Below are positions 24,203 through 33,564 of a stretch of DNA of 64,000 bases, one piece after another. Each line of letters starts with the position of its first letter. Within the stretch, counting starts at the first letter, position 1. The translations under genes were made by a program, and so were the position numbers. The stretch is from Insolitispirillum peregrinum (GTDB lineage Bacteria > Pseudomonadota > Alphaproteobacteria > Rhodospirillales > Rhodospirillaceae), in NCBI RefSeq assembly GCF_900156605.1, contig NZ_FTOA01000005.1, positions 124,001-188,000 on the forward strand, given 5' to 3'. The notes beneath the pieces were generated by a model that was not told the origin of the DNA, ran no database searches, and was given only the letters and a program-made list of their open reading frames with translations.

Positions 24203-25912
24203 GTGCCCCATTTTACGTTCGAGGTCAAGACGCTGGCGGAAAAGCGCTGGCTCGTCGATACCGTGTTTGAGAGCGAGACCCTCGCCCTCAAACGTGCCAA
24301 TGAACTGGTCAAGGCCAATCAATGCGAAGGGGTCGAGGTCACCCGTGAACGCATGAAGGCCGATGGGACTTTTAGCGAAAAGGTCATCTTCAAGCAAATG
24401 CTGGCGGGTCCGGGTGATCCGCAAGTGCAGATCGTGCCGATTGAAGACGCCAACGATTGTCAGTCCCTGGAAGACGTCTATGGGCTGGAATCCCGTCTGA
24501 CCATGTGGAAGGTGCTGCGCAAGTATTTCGAGCAGATGGGCCTGACTCCCTCGGAAGTGCTGCACAATTACGGCGCGCTGGCCAAGCTGATGGACAATGA
24601 CCCACCGGTCTATCCGGCAGCGATCGACCGCATTGCCACCATCCAGGCCCGGCGATCGGGGCAGGATGCGCGTGAGCGGCGTGACGAGCTGTATTCCTGG
24701 GCCAACATCATTGCATCGCGTGCGCGTGAGGCGGAACTGGAGCGTCATCTGCGCAAGTTCAACCTGACCGACTACCCGGCCTTGTTGCAGGCCTGTGAGG
24801 ACGAAGGCGGACCGGCGCGGCGCGATCATCTGGTGCGCTGCATGATCGCCCGCCAGTTCTATGTCGAACGCAATTTCCTCAGCAAGCTCGACTTTCTGCT
24901 CAAGGCGGCAACGCCGACGCTGGATCGCGGGGCACTGGCGATTCTGGATGGCTATATCGCTGACGTCCTCGGCTCTGCGACGGTGATTCAGGAACTGCTG
25001 GGCAACCGGTCGAACCTGTGTTCGGCCCTGATTGCGCTGATCGACCTGATGGAAGGCAAGGAAGAAGACAAGCCCTGCTCGGCGGTGCCCGATCTGGTCG
25101 AGGTGCTGCGGCGGTTGTTTGCCGATGGCTGCCTGCCGAGCGGAGCACAGGTGTTGCTTGATCGCGTCAAGGTGCAGATCGAAGGCCGCCAGCCGTTGAA
25201 CCGGGCCAACCCCGAGCAGGAAGAGGCCGCTTTCAGCCAGTTGCTGAACCGCCTGTCCAGTCCAAAGGGCATCACCGGTGGCCCGAAAATGGCCGAAGCC
25301 CTGACCACACGCTGTGGCTTGCGCTTCCCGGAAGGCGGCGCCCCCGGACGGCGGCGGGCTGTCTCGGCGATGTTGGGGATGATCCGTGACCCCATGCAAA
25401 AGCTGCGCTATCTGATCAATATAGCCGAAACGCAGACCGGCGAAGTGACGATGGATGTGGTGACCGGGGCGATTGATTATCTGTCCGCGCAGGCGCTGGA
25501 TATTCACGGGTTCATCAATCCCCGCCTGCCATCGACCAAAAAGATGCTGATGGTCAGCGATTTGCAGCGAGCCTTGCTGAATTCAGCCATCCCGGCGGAT
25601 TTGCGGACCCGGGTGGTTGATCAACTCGATGAAATGCTGGCGCACTTCGTGCAAAAAGACGGCTTTATTGATCGTCTGGACGATCCGGTGCTGTCGCTGC
25701 ATGAACGGGCAACCCGACTGGTGAAATTCTGCTCGTCGGGCGTACTGCTGGAAGGTCGTGCCTTGCAGATCGCCCGTCGCCGTATCGCCGAGCACCTGCG
25801 GCAGCCCAACTTTGTCGAGAGGCTGACGGAAGGCTGTAACAACCCGGCGGACGCCGAGCGCATGGTGCGTGATTTCCACCAGCAACTGGCTGCGGCGGGC
25901 TTTGCTGCCTGA
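24203..25912 (+). CDS. Conserved-looking protein of unknown function (569 aa)
   Basis: I do not recognise a family. It starts at a GTG with GGAGG 7 bases upstream, giving VPHFTFEVKTLAEKRW; an open frame further upstream lacks a ribosome-binding site. The product is soluble, Leu/Arg/Glu-rich and largely helical, with no signal peptide, membrane segment or obvious catalytic motif. The N-terminal 70 residues look like a small alpha/beta module (DTVFESETLALKRANELVKA), followed by a long helical body. Codon usage matches the neighbouring housekeeping genes, so it is likely an ordinary lineage protein. An intrinsic terminator follows. Confidence 0.75.
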   Translation: MPHFTFEVKTLAEKRWLVDTVFESETLALKRANELVKANQCEGVEVTRERMKADGTFSEKVIFKQMLAGPGDPQVQIVPIEDANDCQSLEDVYGLESRLTMWKVLRKYFEQMGLTPSEVLHNYGALAKLMDNDPPVYPAAIDRIATIQARRSGQDARERRDELYSWANIIASRAREAELERHLRKFNLTDYPALLQACEDEGGPARRDHLVRCMIARQFYVERNFLSKLDFLLKAATPTLDRGALAILDGYIADVLGSATVIQELLGNRSNLCSALIALIDLMEGKEEDKPCSAVPDLVEVLRRLFADGCLPSGAQVLLDRVKVQIEGRQPLNRANPEQEEAAFSQLLNRLSSPKGITGGPKMAEALTTRCGLRFPEGGAPGRRRAVSAMLGMIRDPMQKLRYLINIAETQTGEVTMDVVTGAIDYLSAQALDIHGFINPRLPSTKKMLMVSDLQRALLNSAIPADLRTRVVDQLDEMLAHFVQKDGFIDRLDDPVLSLHERATRLVKFCSSGVLLEGRALQIARRRIAEHLRQPNFVERLTEGCNNPADAERMVRDFHQQLAAAGFAA

Positions 25913-26246
25913 TAACCCTGATCGTGCGCAACCTGACCAGACAGGCCCGGGGGATGGTTCCTCCGGGCCTGTTTGTTTCTGGACTCTCTCCTTGAAAGGC
26001 TTCTTCGCAATGACCAGCTTCAGCGACAGGGGAGAGCCCTGCACGTCCGGTATTGTGGACGATAGTCTTATAGACGGCAGGATTTCTGCCCGGAAAGAAT
26101 GAAACTGGATCACCAGACCTATAGGTGACTGGACGCTCTTTAGAGTATATGTATATTTATGTATTATAACCGGCGCTTATCGACCTGCCATGGCAGTCGG
26201 GAAAGACGCTGGAGCCCTGGAAACAAATCCTCGAGAGGTTGCTGTC
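25913..26246. other. Intergenic region before the FIST chemoreceptor
   Basis: After the terminator at 25941-25979 the region holds nothing gene-like. An AT-rich run at 26138-26168 (TATATGTATATTTATG and TATTATAA) is the likely promoter zone of the chemoreceptor. Confidence 0.45.
25941..25979 (+). terminator. Intrinsic terminator
   Basis: ACAGGCCCGG pairs with CCGGGCCTGT, then TTGTTTC; 28 bases downstream of the unknown 569-residue protein gene. Confidence 0.8.
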
Positions 26247-28313
26247 ATGTTTTTCCGCCACAAGGATGATGTTGTGCCCTCGTCAACCGCCCAGGCTGTC
26301 CAGCCTTCTCTTGCGTCTGCCACTGCACCCTCCCTGTCCGATGCAGCGTCGCCGTCAGGAGCTTTGCCGCCGCCGGTGGTTGTTGTCCACACGGATGCAT
26401 CGCTGGCTGGCGTAACGGCTGACCTGTTCCGTATCAATGCGCAGTCAGCGCCTCTGGCGGTGGCGTTCATTTCCCCGAATGTGGATTTTGCGTCGGTGGC
26501 GACGGCGCTGAACAAACTGGCGGGGCAAACGCCCCTGTTGGCCCTGTCGACGGCTGGCGAGTTGTGCAGTGGATCACAATCGGCCAAAGGGGCCAGCCCG
26601 CTGTATTGTCCGACGCAAGGAAAATGGTCGTCGGTGGTGGTGCAGGTGTTTGGTCCTGAGCTGATTTCCGAGGTCAGCCTTCACACCATCCCGTTGCACA
26701 CCGACATGCCGCAGTCCGGGGTTGCCCATGTGGATCGGGAAGCCAGGGTAGCCAAACTGATCGAGACGCTGCGCACCATCAAGCCACCGTTCCATATCCG
26801 GGCGTCGGATACCGTGGCGCTGACGTTTGTCGATGGTCTGGCCGCCAGTGACCATTATTTGATGGAGGCGGTCTATTCCTCGGGGCAGTTTCCCTGCCTG
26901 TTCATCGGTGGTCTGGCAGGGGGAACGCTGGATTTTCAGAACACCTGGCTGTTCGATGGCAAACGTGTCCTGCAACAGCATGCAGTGATTGCCTTTCTGC
27001 GCATTCATCCATCCAAACGGTATGGGGTGCTGAAAAGCCAGAATTACGAAAAAACCAGCACATCCTTTGTCATCATTCAGGCCGACCCGGCCCGTCGCAC
27101 GGCATCGTCGGTTCTGGACACCACCACTGGCGAGGTCATCACCATGGTCGATGCCCTGTGCCGGGCCTTGAAGTCTTCGCCAGCGGATATCGAGCGCAAG
27201 CTGGCAGGCTATGCGTTCGGGATTGAAATCGATGGGGAAATGTTCGTTCGCTCGGTGGCAACCCTGAATGCCGAAAGCGGTGTGGTGACCTTTTATTGTG
27301 ACATCAATGCCGGGGATCAGTTGTTTTTGCTCAAGGCAACGGATTTTGCCGCGCAGACGCGCAAGGATGTGACGGCCTTCATGCGCGGGCGCGGAACGCC
27401 GGTGGCGGCCCTGCTGAACGACTGCATTTTACGCCGCCTGAAGAACGAACCGGCGCTGAAAGACCTGAATGGTCTGTGGACCTGTCCGACGGCGGGATAT
27501 TCGGCCTTTGGCGAACTGTTCGGGATTTCGATCAACGAATCCCTCAGTGCCCTGGTGTTCTTTGAAGCCAAAGACGGTTTTTCCGACCCGTTCATCGAAA
27601 CCTTTCCGGTTCATTACGGGCGTTACCAGAACTATTTCAGCAAAAGCCAGTTGCGGCGGGCCGAGCTGATGAACTCAATGCGCAAGGATTTGATTCTGCG
27701 GTTGATGGATCAGTTGGCGGTGACGCAGGAAATGGAAGGCATGGCGGCGCGGACCCATGAAATCCGGCAGGCGATGGACGAGGTGCGTCATACCCTGACC
27801 AGTGGTCGCAGTGGCAGCGGTAGTGGGGCGGGTGTCGATGGGGATGCCGAAGCCCTTAGCCAGGAATTCGCCACGCTGGGAGAAGCCACCTCGGAACTGC
27901 GGACGGTGGTTTCGGTGATCGACGGCATCACCAGCCAGACCAACCTGTTGGCCCTGAACGCCACCATCGAAGCCGCCCGTGCCGGTGAGGCCGGAAAGGG
28001 CTTTGCGGTGGTGGCCGGGGAAGTCAAAAACCTGGCGGCCAGCACCAAGCAGACTTTGGGGCGAACCCAGCGGGCGATCAACGGCATGGATGGCTCTCTG
28101 GATACGCTGGGGACGATCATCGACACCATCCGTAGTCGCTTTGCCGCCGAAGAAGCCCTGTATCAGCAAACGGTAACCCAGATCGAGACGGTGTTCTCAG
28201 GGTCAGGGGTGCTCGATACGACGCTGGCGGAACTGGCGTCGGTGGCCGAACGACAGCAACAGGCGATGGTCAGCATCAATCGTGATCTGGATACGCTGAA
28301 AAAACTGGATTGA
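26247..28313 (+). CDS. Soluble chemoreceptor with FIST sensor domains (methyl-accepting chemotaxis-type)
   Basis: A 688-residue cytoplasmic protein: FIST N domain (about 45-245) and FIST C domain (about 250-415), then a shortened MCP signalling domain (about 540-650) whose hairpin tip [20 protein letters not shown] and [16 protein letters not shown] are fully conserved. FIST domains are proposed small-ligand (possibly amino acid) sensors. There is no membrane segment or HAMP, so it senses an internal ligand and signals to CheA/CheW. The ATG at 26247 with AGAGG about 9 bases upstream is preferred over ATG 26190, which lacks a ribosome-binding site. No che genes are adjacent. Confidence 0.88.
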   Translation: MFFRHKDDVVPSSTAQAVQPSLASATAPSLSDAASPSGALPPPVVVVHTDASLAGVTADLFRINAQSAPLAVAFISPNVDFASVATALNKLAGQTPLLALSTAGELCSGSQSAKGASPLYCPTQGKWSSVVVQVFGPELISEVSLHTIPLHTDMPQSGVAHVDREARVAKLIETLRTIKPPFHIRASDTVALTFVDGLAASDHYLMEAVYSSGQFPCLFIGGLAGGTLDFQNTWLFDGKRVLQQHAVIAFLRIHPSKRYGVLKSQNYEKTSTSFVIIQADPARRTASSVLDTTTGEVITMVDALCRALKSSPADIERKLAGYAFGIEIDGEMFVRSVATLNAESGVVTFYCDINAGDQLFLLKATDFAAQTRKDVTAFMRGRGTPVAALLNDCILRRLKNEPALKDLNGLWTCPTAGYSAFGELFGISINESLSALVFFEAKDGFSDPFIETFPVHYGRYQNYFSKSQLRRAELMNSMRKDLILRLMDQLAVTQEMEGMAARTHEIRQAMDEVRHTLTSGRSGSGSGAGVDGDAEALSQEFATLGEATSELRTVVSVIDGITSQTNLLALNATIEAARAGEAGKGFAVVAGEVKNLAASTKQTLGRTQRAINGMDGSLDTLGTIIDTIRSRFAAEEALYQQTVTQIETVFSGSGVLDTTLAELASVAERQQQAMVSINRDLDTLKKLD

Positions 28314-28650
28314 CGAAAGTATCAGGCAAGACACTGGGACCGGTTTGATGGCGGGACTGCGCGGGTGTTCTCAAAATGCCCCCGATTCCCTGATCCGCCG
28401 GTCCCTGCAGAGTTTCCGGGCGGGTGTGGATAGGTTGTAACGGCACGCTGCTGTTTGTTTTTTGGGAAACAGCAAGGAGGGTTGATAATAATCCTTGCTG
28501 ATCCCGCTGAAATACCCCATAATCCAGCCATCGAATTTAGTGGGCTTTTTCCCGCAGGCCACCGATACAGGCGGTTCCTGGACATCCCCATTCTTTATTT
28601 GATGCTCTTTCCGATGTTCGGAAGGAGCAAATCTGCCTATTGGAGGGACT
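28314..28650. other. Leader/intergenic region upstream of the cold-shock gene
   Basis: No gene is supported. A long untranslated leader is typical for cold-shock genes; a small dyad CTTTCCGA-TGT-TCGGAAG (about 28609-28625) lies just before the ribosome-binding site. Confidence 0.45.
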
Positions 28651-28860
28651 ATGTCCACTACCGGCACCGTGAAGTGGTTCAACAGCACCAAGGGTTATGG
28701 CTTCATCCAGCCGGATGATGGCTCGGCTGATATCTTCGTTCACATCTCTGCTGTCGAACGCGCTGGCATGAACGGCCTGGGCGAAGGTCAGAAGATTGCC
28801 TACGAAACCGAGCGTGGTCGTACCGGCAAGCTGGCCGCTATCAACCTGCGTGATGCCTGA
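28651..28860 (+). CDS. Cold-shock domain protein (CspA family)
   Basis: A 69-residue single cold-shock domain with RNP1 KGYGFI and RNP2 FVHISAV, and the typical start [14 protein letters not shown]. It binds single-stranded RNA/DNA and acts as an RNA chaperone. The ATG is preceded by TTGGAGGG, a strong ribosome-binding site. A strong terminator follows, so it is monocistronic. Whether it is cold-induced cannot be told from sequence. Confidence 0.96.
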   Translation: MSTTGTVKWFNSTKGYGFIQPDDGSADIFVHISAVERAGMNGLGEGQKIAYETERGRTGKLAAINLRDA

Positions 28861-28911
28861 TTTCTGTTGCCAGTGAGGGCCTTCCTCGCTGGTCACGAAG
28901 CCAGACAAGAC

Positions 28912-28953
28912 AACCCCGAGGCTGTGGAAACACGCCTCGGGGTTTGTTTTTTT
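28912..28953 (+). terminator. Intrinsic terminator of the cold-shock gene
   Basis: AACCCCGAGGC pairs perfectly with GCCTCGGGGTT around an 11-base loop, followed by TGTTTTTTT. Confidence 0.92.
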
Positions 28954-28981
28954 CAAGGTCAATACGCTTGGGCGATCAAAT

Positions 28982-29267
28982 TAGAGTAGTGAACGCAAAA
29001 GCGGGAACCAGTTTTGCGCAAAATAACTGTTATAAATCAAAATGTTAGACTTGCGTGCCTGTGCCCACGCACAGTACACGACAGTTAGTGAAACCAGTGC
29101 AGGCTGCCGCCTGAACTACTCGGGGCCTGAGGCCCCCAACCCCCATTTTTTCTTTTATGATCAAAGGAATGGGGCCTCAAGGCCCCAGTGAGGTGTGGAG
29201 CAGCGCTCCATGATCTTGTTTTCTTTGTGTCGTGTACTGTGGTATCCACGTCTCGCACAATGCTCTA
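28982..29267. mobile_element. Dispersed palindromic intergenic element, copy 3 (MITE-like)
   Basis: It begins TAGAGTAGTGAACG and ends CGCACAATGCTCTA. It carries the inner pair CACAGTACACGAC/GTCGTGTACTGTG, the GGGGCCTCAAGGCCCC palindrome and GGAGCAGCGCTCC. No coding capacity. It lies between the cold-shock gene terminator and the end of the MipA gene. Confidence 0.8.
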
Positions 29268-29295
29268 TCGTGCGACCCCATGTAATGGGCGGTGA

Positions 29296-30102
29296 TCAGA
29301 AACGGTAACTCAATCCAGCTCCGCCAGAGAACTGGTTTTCTGATCCGGCATCCTTGACAATCGGGCTGTCGGCGGCGTCGCCGATCAGGCGCCCGGCTTC
29401 GGTCCGGACAAACATGTTGAGCGATGGACTGATCGCATACCCGACCGTCATGCCGATTTTGACATCCTTCACCCCCGCTCCGGCATCGTGGACTGCGTAG
29501 CCTTTCGGGGACCTGGCAGCCTGCTCTGCGCTGATCCCGAACATGCTGCCCATGTAATTGTCATCTGCCAGAGTGGTTGATGCGTCGGCGCTGACCTGAA
29601 AGCCAGCCCCTTGATAAACCATGTATTTCCCGCTGAATGTCAAGGCCGTCCCATCCCGGTCGCCGCCGACATCGCGGGCAATGGTCAGGCCGGCAGACAA
29701 GGCCCCGATCTGGTATTCGGCCCCCAGACGGGCGACGGCGTTGCCCGAGATGTTCCCCAGTCCGCGCAAAGCGTCGTCATTGTCCTTGTCAGCACCTTCT
29801 TTCCGGCCCTGCCAATAGCCGAGGCTGCCGCTGACCGAAAGCCGGTTGTCCTGCAAGGGGTGCATCTGGACCTTCAGGCCATCTTTGACATCCAGCGATA
29901 CGGTGTCGCGCCACGATACTCCGATCAAGGGAACCGGAGAGACTTCATAGTGTTTGGAGCCTTCATAGGTCGGCTGGACCATTCCGGCGGCTCCCAATTG
30001 AAAAGCCCAGTTGGATACGCTGCCTGGCTCGGCAGCAGTGGCGGGCATGCTCTGGAACAGGCAGGCTGTCAGGCTCAGGGAGATCAAAAAGGGAAAGCGC
30101 AT
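29296..30102 (-). CDS. MipA/OmpV family outer-membrane protein
   Basis: A 268-residue protein with a signal peptide (cleavage after ATAA, about residue 24) and a beta-barrel pattern ending in the aromatic SGGAGLSYRF typical of outer-membrane proteins. Family hallmarks are PTYEGSKHYEVSPVPLIGV and the late GMTVGYAISPSL. MipA was named for interaction with a murein transglycosylase; OmpV relatives act as small porin-like proteins. It is divergent from a response regulator/kinase pair, an arrangement that often means regulation by that pair. Confidence 0.88.
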   Translation of the reverse strand: MRFPFLISLSLTACLFQSMPATAAEPGSVSNWAFQLGAAGMVQPTYEGSKHYEVSPVPLIGVSWRDTVSLDVKDGLKVQMHPLQDNRLSVSGSLGYWQGRKEGADKDNDDALRGLGNISGNAVARLGAEYQIGALSAGLTIARDVGGDRDGTALTFSGKYMVYQGAGFQVSADASTTLADDNYMGSMFGISAEQAARSPKGYAVHDAGAGVKDVKIGMTVGYAISPSLNMFVRTEAGRLIGDAADSPIVKDAGSENQFSGGAGLSYRF

Positions 30103-30235
30103 GATCAGGTTTATTCCGGTCCAAGGGATGCGATACCGACACGATGCGGTGCCCGCATTACGGTGGCATTACGAAGGTATGTAATGTTGTGGTAATCCGC
30201 CGGGGCGATCATGGTGCCGGTATAACCTGTTTATC

Positions 30236-30288
30236 TGTCGCAGTGATTTTGCACAAAACCGGTTCCTGCGTTTGCGCTCACTGCTTTA
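30236..30288. repeat. Fragment of the dispersed element (terminal hairpin only)
   Basis: TGTCGCAGTGATTTTGCACA...TTTGCGCTCACTGCTTTA is the terminal hairpin module alone. It ends 12 bases before the response regulator start codon, so it forms part of that gene's leader. Confidence 0.65.
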
Positions 30289-30299
30289 GGTCGGAGTGA

Positions 30300-30977
30300 A
30301 TGAAGATTCTGCTGATTGAGGATAACCGCAAGCTGGCGGAATATGCCGCCCTGGGGCTGGGGAAAGCCGGGTTTGTGGTAGATGCGGTAAGCACGGCAGG
30401 GGATGGCTGGGAGGCACTGGCGGTCGGTTCCTATGATGCCGTCGTGCTGGATTTGGGCTTGCCGGACCGGGATGGCATGGATCTGCTGGAAGAAATGCGC
30501 CGGAAAGGTGTTGCCTGCGCCGTGCTGATCCTGACGGCCCGTGATGGCGTGGAAAATCGGGTCAACGGCCTGACGGCCGGGGCCGATGATTATCTGGTCA
30601 AGCCGTTTGCGATGGCCGAACTGGTGGCCCGCCTGCGTGCGCTGGAACGTCGTCAGGGCAAGGGGCTGGAGATGACCCTGTGCTATGGCAATGTCAGCTT
30701 TGACCCGCGGACGCGGGAAGCGCGGGTTGGCGCAATCGTGCTGACCTTGTCCCGGCGCGAGCGGGATGCCCTGGAATATCTGATCCGGCGCGGTGGCCGG
30801 GTGATCACCCGGACGGCGCTGGAAGAGGCGCTTTATCCGATGGGGGAAGAACTGGCATCGAATGCGGTTGATGTTCTGATTCATCGGTTGCGCAAACGGT
30901 TGCAGGATGCTGGCGCCGCTGTCGTGATCGTCACCATGCGCGGTGTTGGCTATATGCTGTCGGTGAAGCCGTCATGA
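30300..30977 (+). CDS. OmpR-family response regulator (QseB/PmrA-like)
   Basis: A 225-residue regulator: receiver with EDN, phosphoacceptor Asp in DAVVLDLGLPDRDGM (about 51) and YLVKPFAM, then a winged-helix domain ending VRGVGYMLSV-type (MRGVGYMLSVKPS). GGAGTGA immediately precedes the ATG. It overlaps a short kinase-like remnant by 4 bases and is followed by the full kinase gene; the divergent MipA gene is a probable target. A decayed duplicate of its last codons lies at about 31232-31304. Confidence 0.92.
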   Translation: MKILLIEDNRKLAEYAALGLGKAGFVVDAVSTAGDGWEALAVGSYDAVVLDLGLPDRDGMDLLEEMRRKGVACAVLILTARDGVENRVNGLTAGADDYLVKPFAMAELVARLRALERRQGKGLEMTLCYGNVSFDPRTREARVGAIVLTLSRRERDALEYLIRRGGRVITRTALEEALYPMGEELASNAVDVLIHRLRKRLQDAGAAVVIVTMRGVGYMLSVKPS

Positions 30978-31304
30978 GCCGCCGCTTGTTCCGGCCTGTG
31001 GTATGGCCATTGTCGGTGCGGGCATCGGTGGTGTTGCTGGCACTCAACCTGCTGGCGGCAGTCCTGATTGCCCTGCAATGCTACCCCGGCATCAGGTCCA
31101 GCGTTGTTCCCGGCAAGGATGCCGAGCAGCTGGAATCCCTGAAGGCGTTGTTCAGCAATTACGGTGCAGAGGAAAGCCCCTGCCTTCGGCCTGATCCGGG
31201 GTGGTACGGCTTTGTTGGCGGATATGTGCCAGACGGGCATTGCCTGCACCGTGCTGATCGTCATGATACGAGGAACTGGTAATATGGTGTCGGTGAAATT
31301 GTGA
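30974..31304 (+). pseudogene. Decayed duplicate: start of the kinase gene plus scraps of the regulator gene
   Basis: An open frame of 102 codons (30974-31282) begins with a near copy of the downstream kinase N-terminus: both share LSVRASVVLL and NLLAA followed by related EQLE-containing sequence. It then diverges. Bases of about 31230-31260 resemble the regulator segment encoding GVACAVLI, and 31283-31304 resembles the end of the regulator gene (ATGGTGTCGGTGAAATTGTGA). This is what an old tandem duplication of the regulator-kinase junction followed by internal deletion would leave. A short membrane peptide could still be made, since its ATG overlaps the regulator stop. Confidence 0.7.
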
Positions 31305-32641
31305 TGTTCCGGCCTGCATCATGGTCGCTGTCGGTGCGGGCATCGGTGGTGTTGCTGGTGGTCAATCTGCTGGCGGCAGCCCTGATTGTCCTACAATTTT
31401 ATCTGAGTTTCTGGCGAAGCGTCATCCCTGAGGATGACGTCGAACAGCTCGAGCCCCTGAAAAAGCTGTTCCGCACCTATGATGCGGAGGACAATCCCGG
31501 CATTCCGCCCGAGATGACGGCCTTGCTGTCACGCTATCATCTGCGTTTTGTCGCCGTTGATGAACGCGGGCAGGTTCTGGCCGCGTCGGAGGGCGTCACC
31601 GGCTTGTTTTTCACCCAGTCCCAGCCATGGTTCAACGAGTCATTTCGCATTCCTGCGGCGGGTGATGCTCCTGCCCTGTATGGCTTTTCCGCCCACAAGG
31701 GGACGGCGACGTTGCAAGTGGCGACGCCGGACCCAACCCTGTTTTACGGCGGCATGATGCGCCGTCTGTCCCATCATCTGGCGGTGATTTGCTGGGGATT
31801 CCTGACCATTACGCTGGTGGCGAATGCCCTGGTCCTGTACTGGTCCCTGCGTCCCTTGCGCCGGGCATCAGAGGAAGCGGCGGCCATTGGCCCGCAGACG
31901 ACTTCGGCCCGGTTGTCCGAACGCGGTTTGCCGCCGGATGTGATGCCGTTGGTTCAGGCGGTAAACCGTTGTCTGGACCGGCTGGAGCAGGGATATCTGG
32001 CGCAACGCAATTTCATCGCTGATGCCGCCCATGAGTTAAGGACACCGCTGGCGGTTCTGAAGACCCACCTTGAGGTGCTGGATGACCGGGGGATTGCCGC
32101 CTCCCTTGCCGACGATCTGGGCAGCATGGAGCGGCTGGTGTTGCAATTGCTGGCTCTGGCACGGCTGGACGGTTTGCAGGGCGGGGTTTCTGATCCGGTG
32201 GATCTGGCGGCACTGGCGATTGATGTTGCTCGCCACATGGGGCCGATCGCCTTTGAACAGCACCGTGAAATAGAAGTCATCGGGGCCGAGCATCCCTGTC
32301 TGGTGGCGGGCTCGTTCGATTTCCTGTTCCGGGCGGTGCGCAATCTGGTGGAAAATGCCTTGCGGCATACGCCCGCCGGGTCGGTGGTGACCATCCGGCT
32401 GGCGGCTGAGGCACGGGTGATCTCGGTCGAAGATCAAGGGAGTGGGGTTCCATCAGCATTGCGCCCGTTGATTTTTGAACGCTTTTGGCGGGGCGATGGC
32501 GACCGGCTGGGCGACAGCGGGGCCGGGCTGGGGCTGGCCATCGTCGCTGCTACCATGCGTCTGCATGGCGGTCGGGTCGAAATTGGCGATGTCGTGGGGG
32601 GCGGAGCGGTCTTTTCGCTGATTTTTGCGGGTGACGCCTGA
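31304..32641 (+). CDS. Sensor histidine kinase (QseC-like)
   Basis: A 445-residue kinase: first membrane helix about 10-32, periplasmic region to about 150, second helix about 160-182, HAMP-like linker, phosphoacceptor His in FIADAAHELRTPLAVLKTH (about 240), then NLVENALRHTPAG, VEDQGSGVP and GAGLGLAIVAATMRLHGG of the ATPase domain. Complete and probably functional. It should partner the regulator at 30300. The ATG at 31304 overlaps the stop codon of the decayed regulator duplicate; GTG 31301 is an alternative start. Confidence 0.9.
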   Translation: MFRPASWSLSVRASVVLLVVNLLAAALIVLQFYLSFWRSVIPEDDVEQLEPLKKLFRTYDAEDNPGIPPEMTALLSRYHLRFVAVDERGQVLAASEGVTGLFFTQSQPWFNESFRIPAAGDAPALYGFSAHKGTATLQVATPDPTLFYGGMMRRLSHHLAVICWGFLTITLVANALVLYWSLRPLRRASEEAAAIGPQTTSARLSERGLPPDVMPLVQAVNRCLDRLEQGYLAQRNFIADAAHELRTPLAVLKTHLEVLDDRGIAASLADDLGSMERLVLQLLALARLDGLQGGVSDPVDLAALAIDVARHMGPIAFEQHREIEVIGAEHPCLVAGSFDFLFRAVRNLVENALRHTPAGSVVTIRLAAEARVISVEDQGSGVPSALRPLIFERFWRGDGDRLGDSGAGLGLAIVAATMRLHGGRVEIGDVVGGGAVFSLIFAGDA

Positions 32642-32674
32642 TGTGGTCATCTTGGGGCTTGGGTGTGGGGCCAG

Positions 32675-33292
32675 TCAGACCGGGGCATTGCAGCGCGGCT
32701 GCTCCTTAGCCAGAAACCCTGCCGCCATGATGCGGAAAGCCTCAATCGCTCTGGGCAGGACGGTGCCGGGGTCATCGCTGGCCGCCACCCACAAGGCAGC
32801 ATTCAATGCCGCTCCGTTGAGAAGGCGTGCCGCCGCCTCGTCATCGACAGGCTTCATGATCCCGTTCGCAATCAGTCTGCCAACGGTCTGCTTCGTCGTT
32901 TCCAGACAAGCGTTCTGGCTGGGCCATTGTGAGGGGTCGCCGAGAAAGGCTGGCCCGTCCAGCAGAACGATCCGGCGAATTTCAGGGTCGAGGGCCATCT
33001 CGATATACGCCGATCCTTCTGCAAGCAGGCTCTCCCAGTCGTTCGGCGCGGTCGCCGCCAGTTCTTGCGCCCGCAGAGCCATTTCTTCATCGACTTGAGC
33101 GACCACGGCGGCAAGCAGCCCCTTTTTATCACCGAAGTTGTGGTAAAGCGCCCCGCGTGTCAGCCCGGCATCTGCGGTGAGTTCGTCCATTGATGCTGTG
33201 CTGAACCCTTTTTCGGCAAAAGCCCGGCGTGCTGCCGCAATCAGCTTGGCACGGTTTTTTTCCATGGTTTCGATGCGTCGGCGTGGTGTCAC
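32675..33292 (-). CDS. TetR-family transcriptional regulator
   Basis: A 205-residue repressor with N-terminal helix-turn-helix (FAEKGFSTASMDELTADAGL, TRGALYHNFGDKKGLL) and a variable ligand domain. The GTG start (VTPRRRIETMEK) is chosen for AGAGG 7 bases upstream; an open frame continues to 33361 but runs over the operator. Immediately upstream lie strong palindromes that are probably its own operator. Ligand and targets are unknown; it may also affect the divergent Rid gene. Confidence 0.88.
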   Translation of the reverse strand: MTPRRRIETMEKNRAKLIAAARRAFAEKGFSTASMDELTADAGLTRGALYHNFGDKKGLLAAVVAQVDEEMALRAQELAATAPNDWESLLAEGSAYIEMALDPEIRRIVLLDGPAFLGDPSQWPSQNACLETTKQTVGRLIANGIMKPVDDEAAARLLNGAALNAALWVAASDDPGTVLPRAIEAFRIMAAGFLAKEQPRCNAPV

Positions 33293-33308
33293 GAATGGCC
33301 TCTCTTTC

Positions 33309-33363
33309 ACATACGGAGTGTATTCGAGTTGACATGCAATCCGTATGTCAGTTATTGACATAC
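33309..33363. promoter_or_regulatory. Probable TetR operator region
   Basis: GTATGTCA-N5-TGACATAC (33343-33363) is a perfect 8-bp dyad, and ACATACGGA (33309-33317) with TCCGTATGT (33340-33348) forms a second, overlapping inverted pair. They start 17 bases upstream of the TetR start codon, where autoregulatory sites of this family usually lie. Confidence 0.7.
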
Positions 33364-33434
33364 ATAGCGTATATAAAATTACGCCGCAACTGAGAACCGG
33401 TCCCCGGCTGCGATGAACGTTCGCATCGCGGGCT

Positions 33435-33539
33435 TAAAGCAGTGAGTGCAAAAGTGATTCCGGTTTTGCGCGCTATCACTGCGACAAAACAAACGGTTAG
33501 ACTAGCGTTCCTGCGTTACATTTAACGCACGCTGGTCTA
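33435..33539. repeat. Internally deleted copy of the dispersed element (105 bp)
   Basis: It runs from TAAAGCAGTGAGTGC to CGCACGCTGGTCTA and consists of the left terminal hairpin joined to the right terminus, with the 190-base middle missing. It lies just upstream of the Rid-family gene. Confidence 0.75.
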
Positions 33540-33564
33540 GGCATGTTCAAGAAAGGGTGATCCC

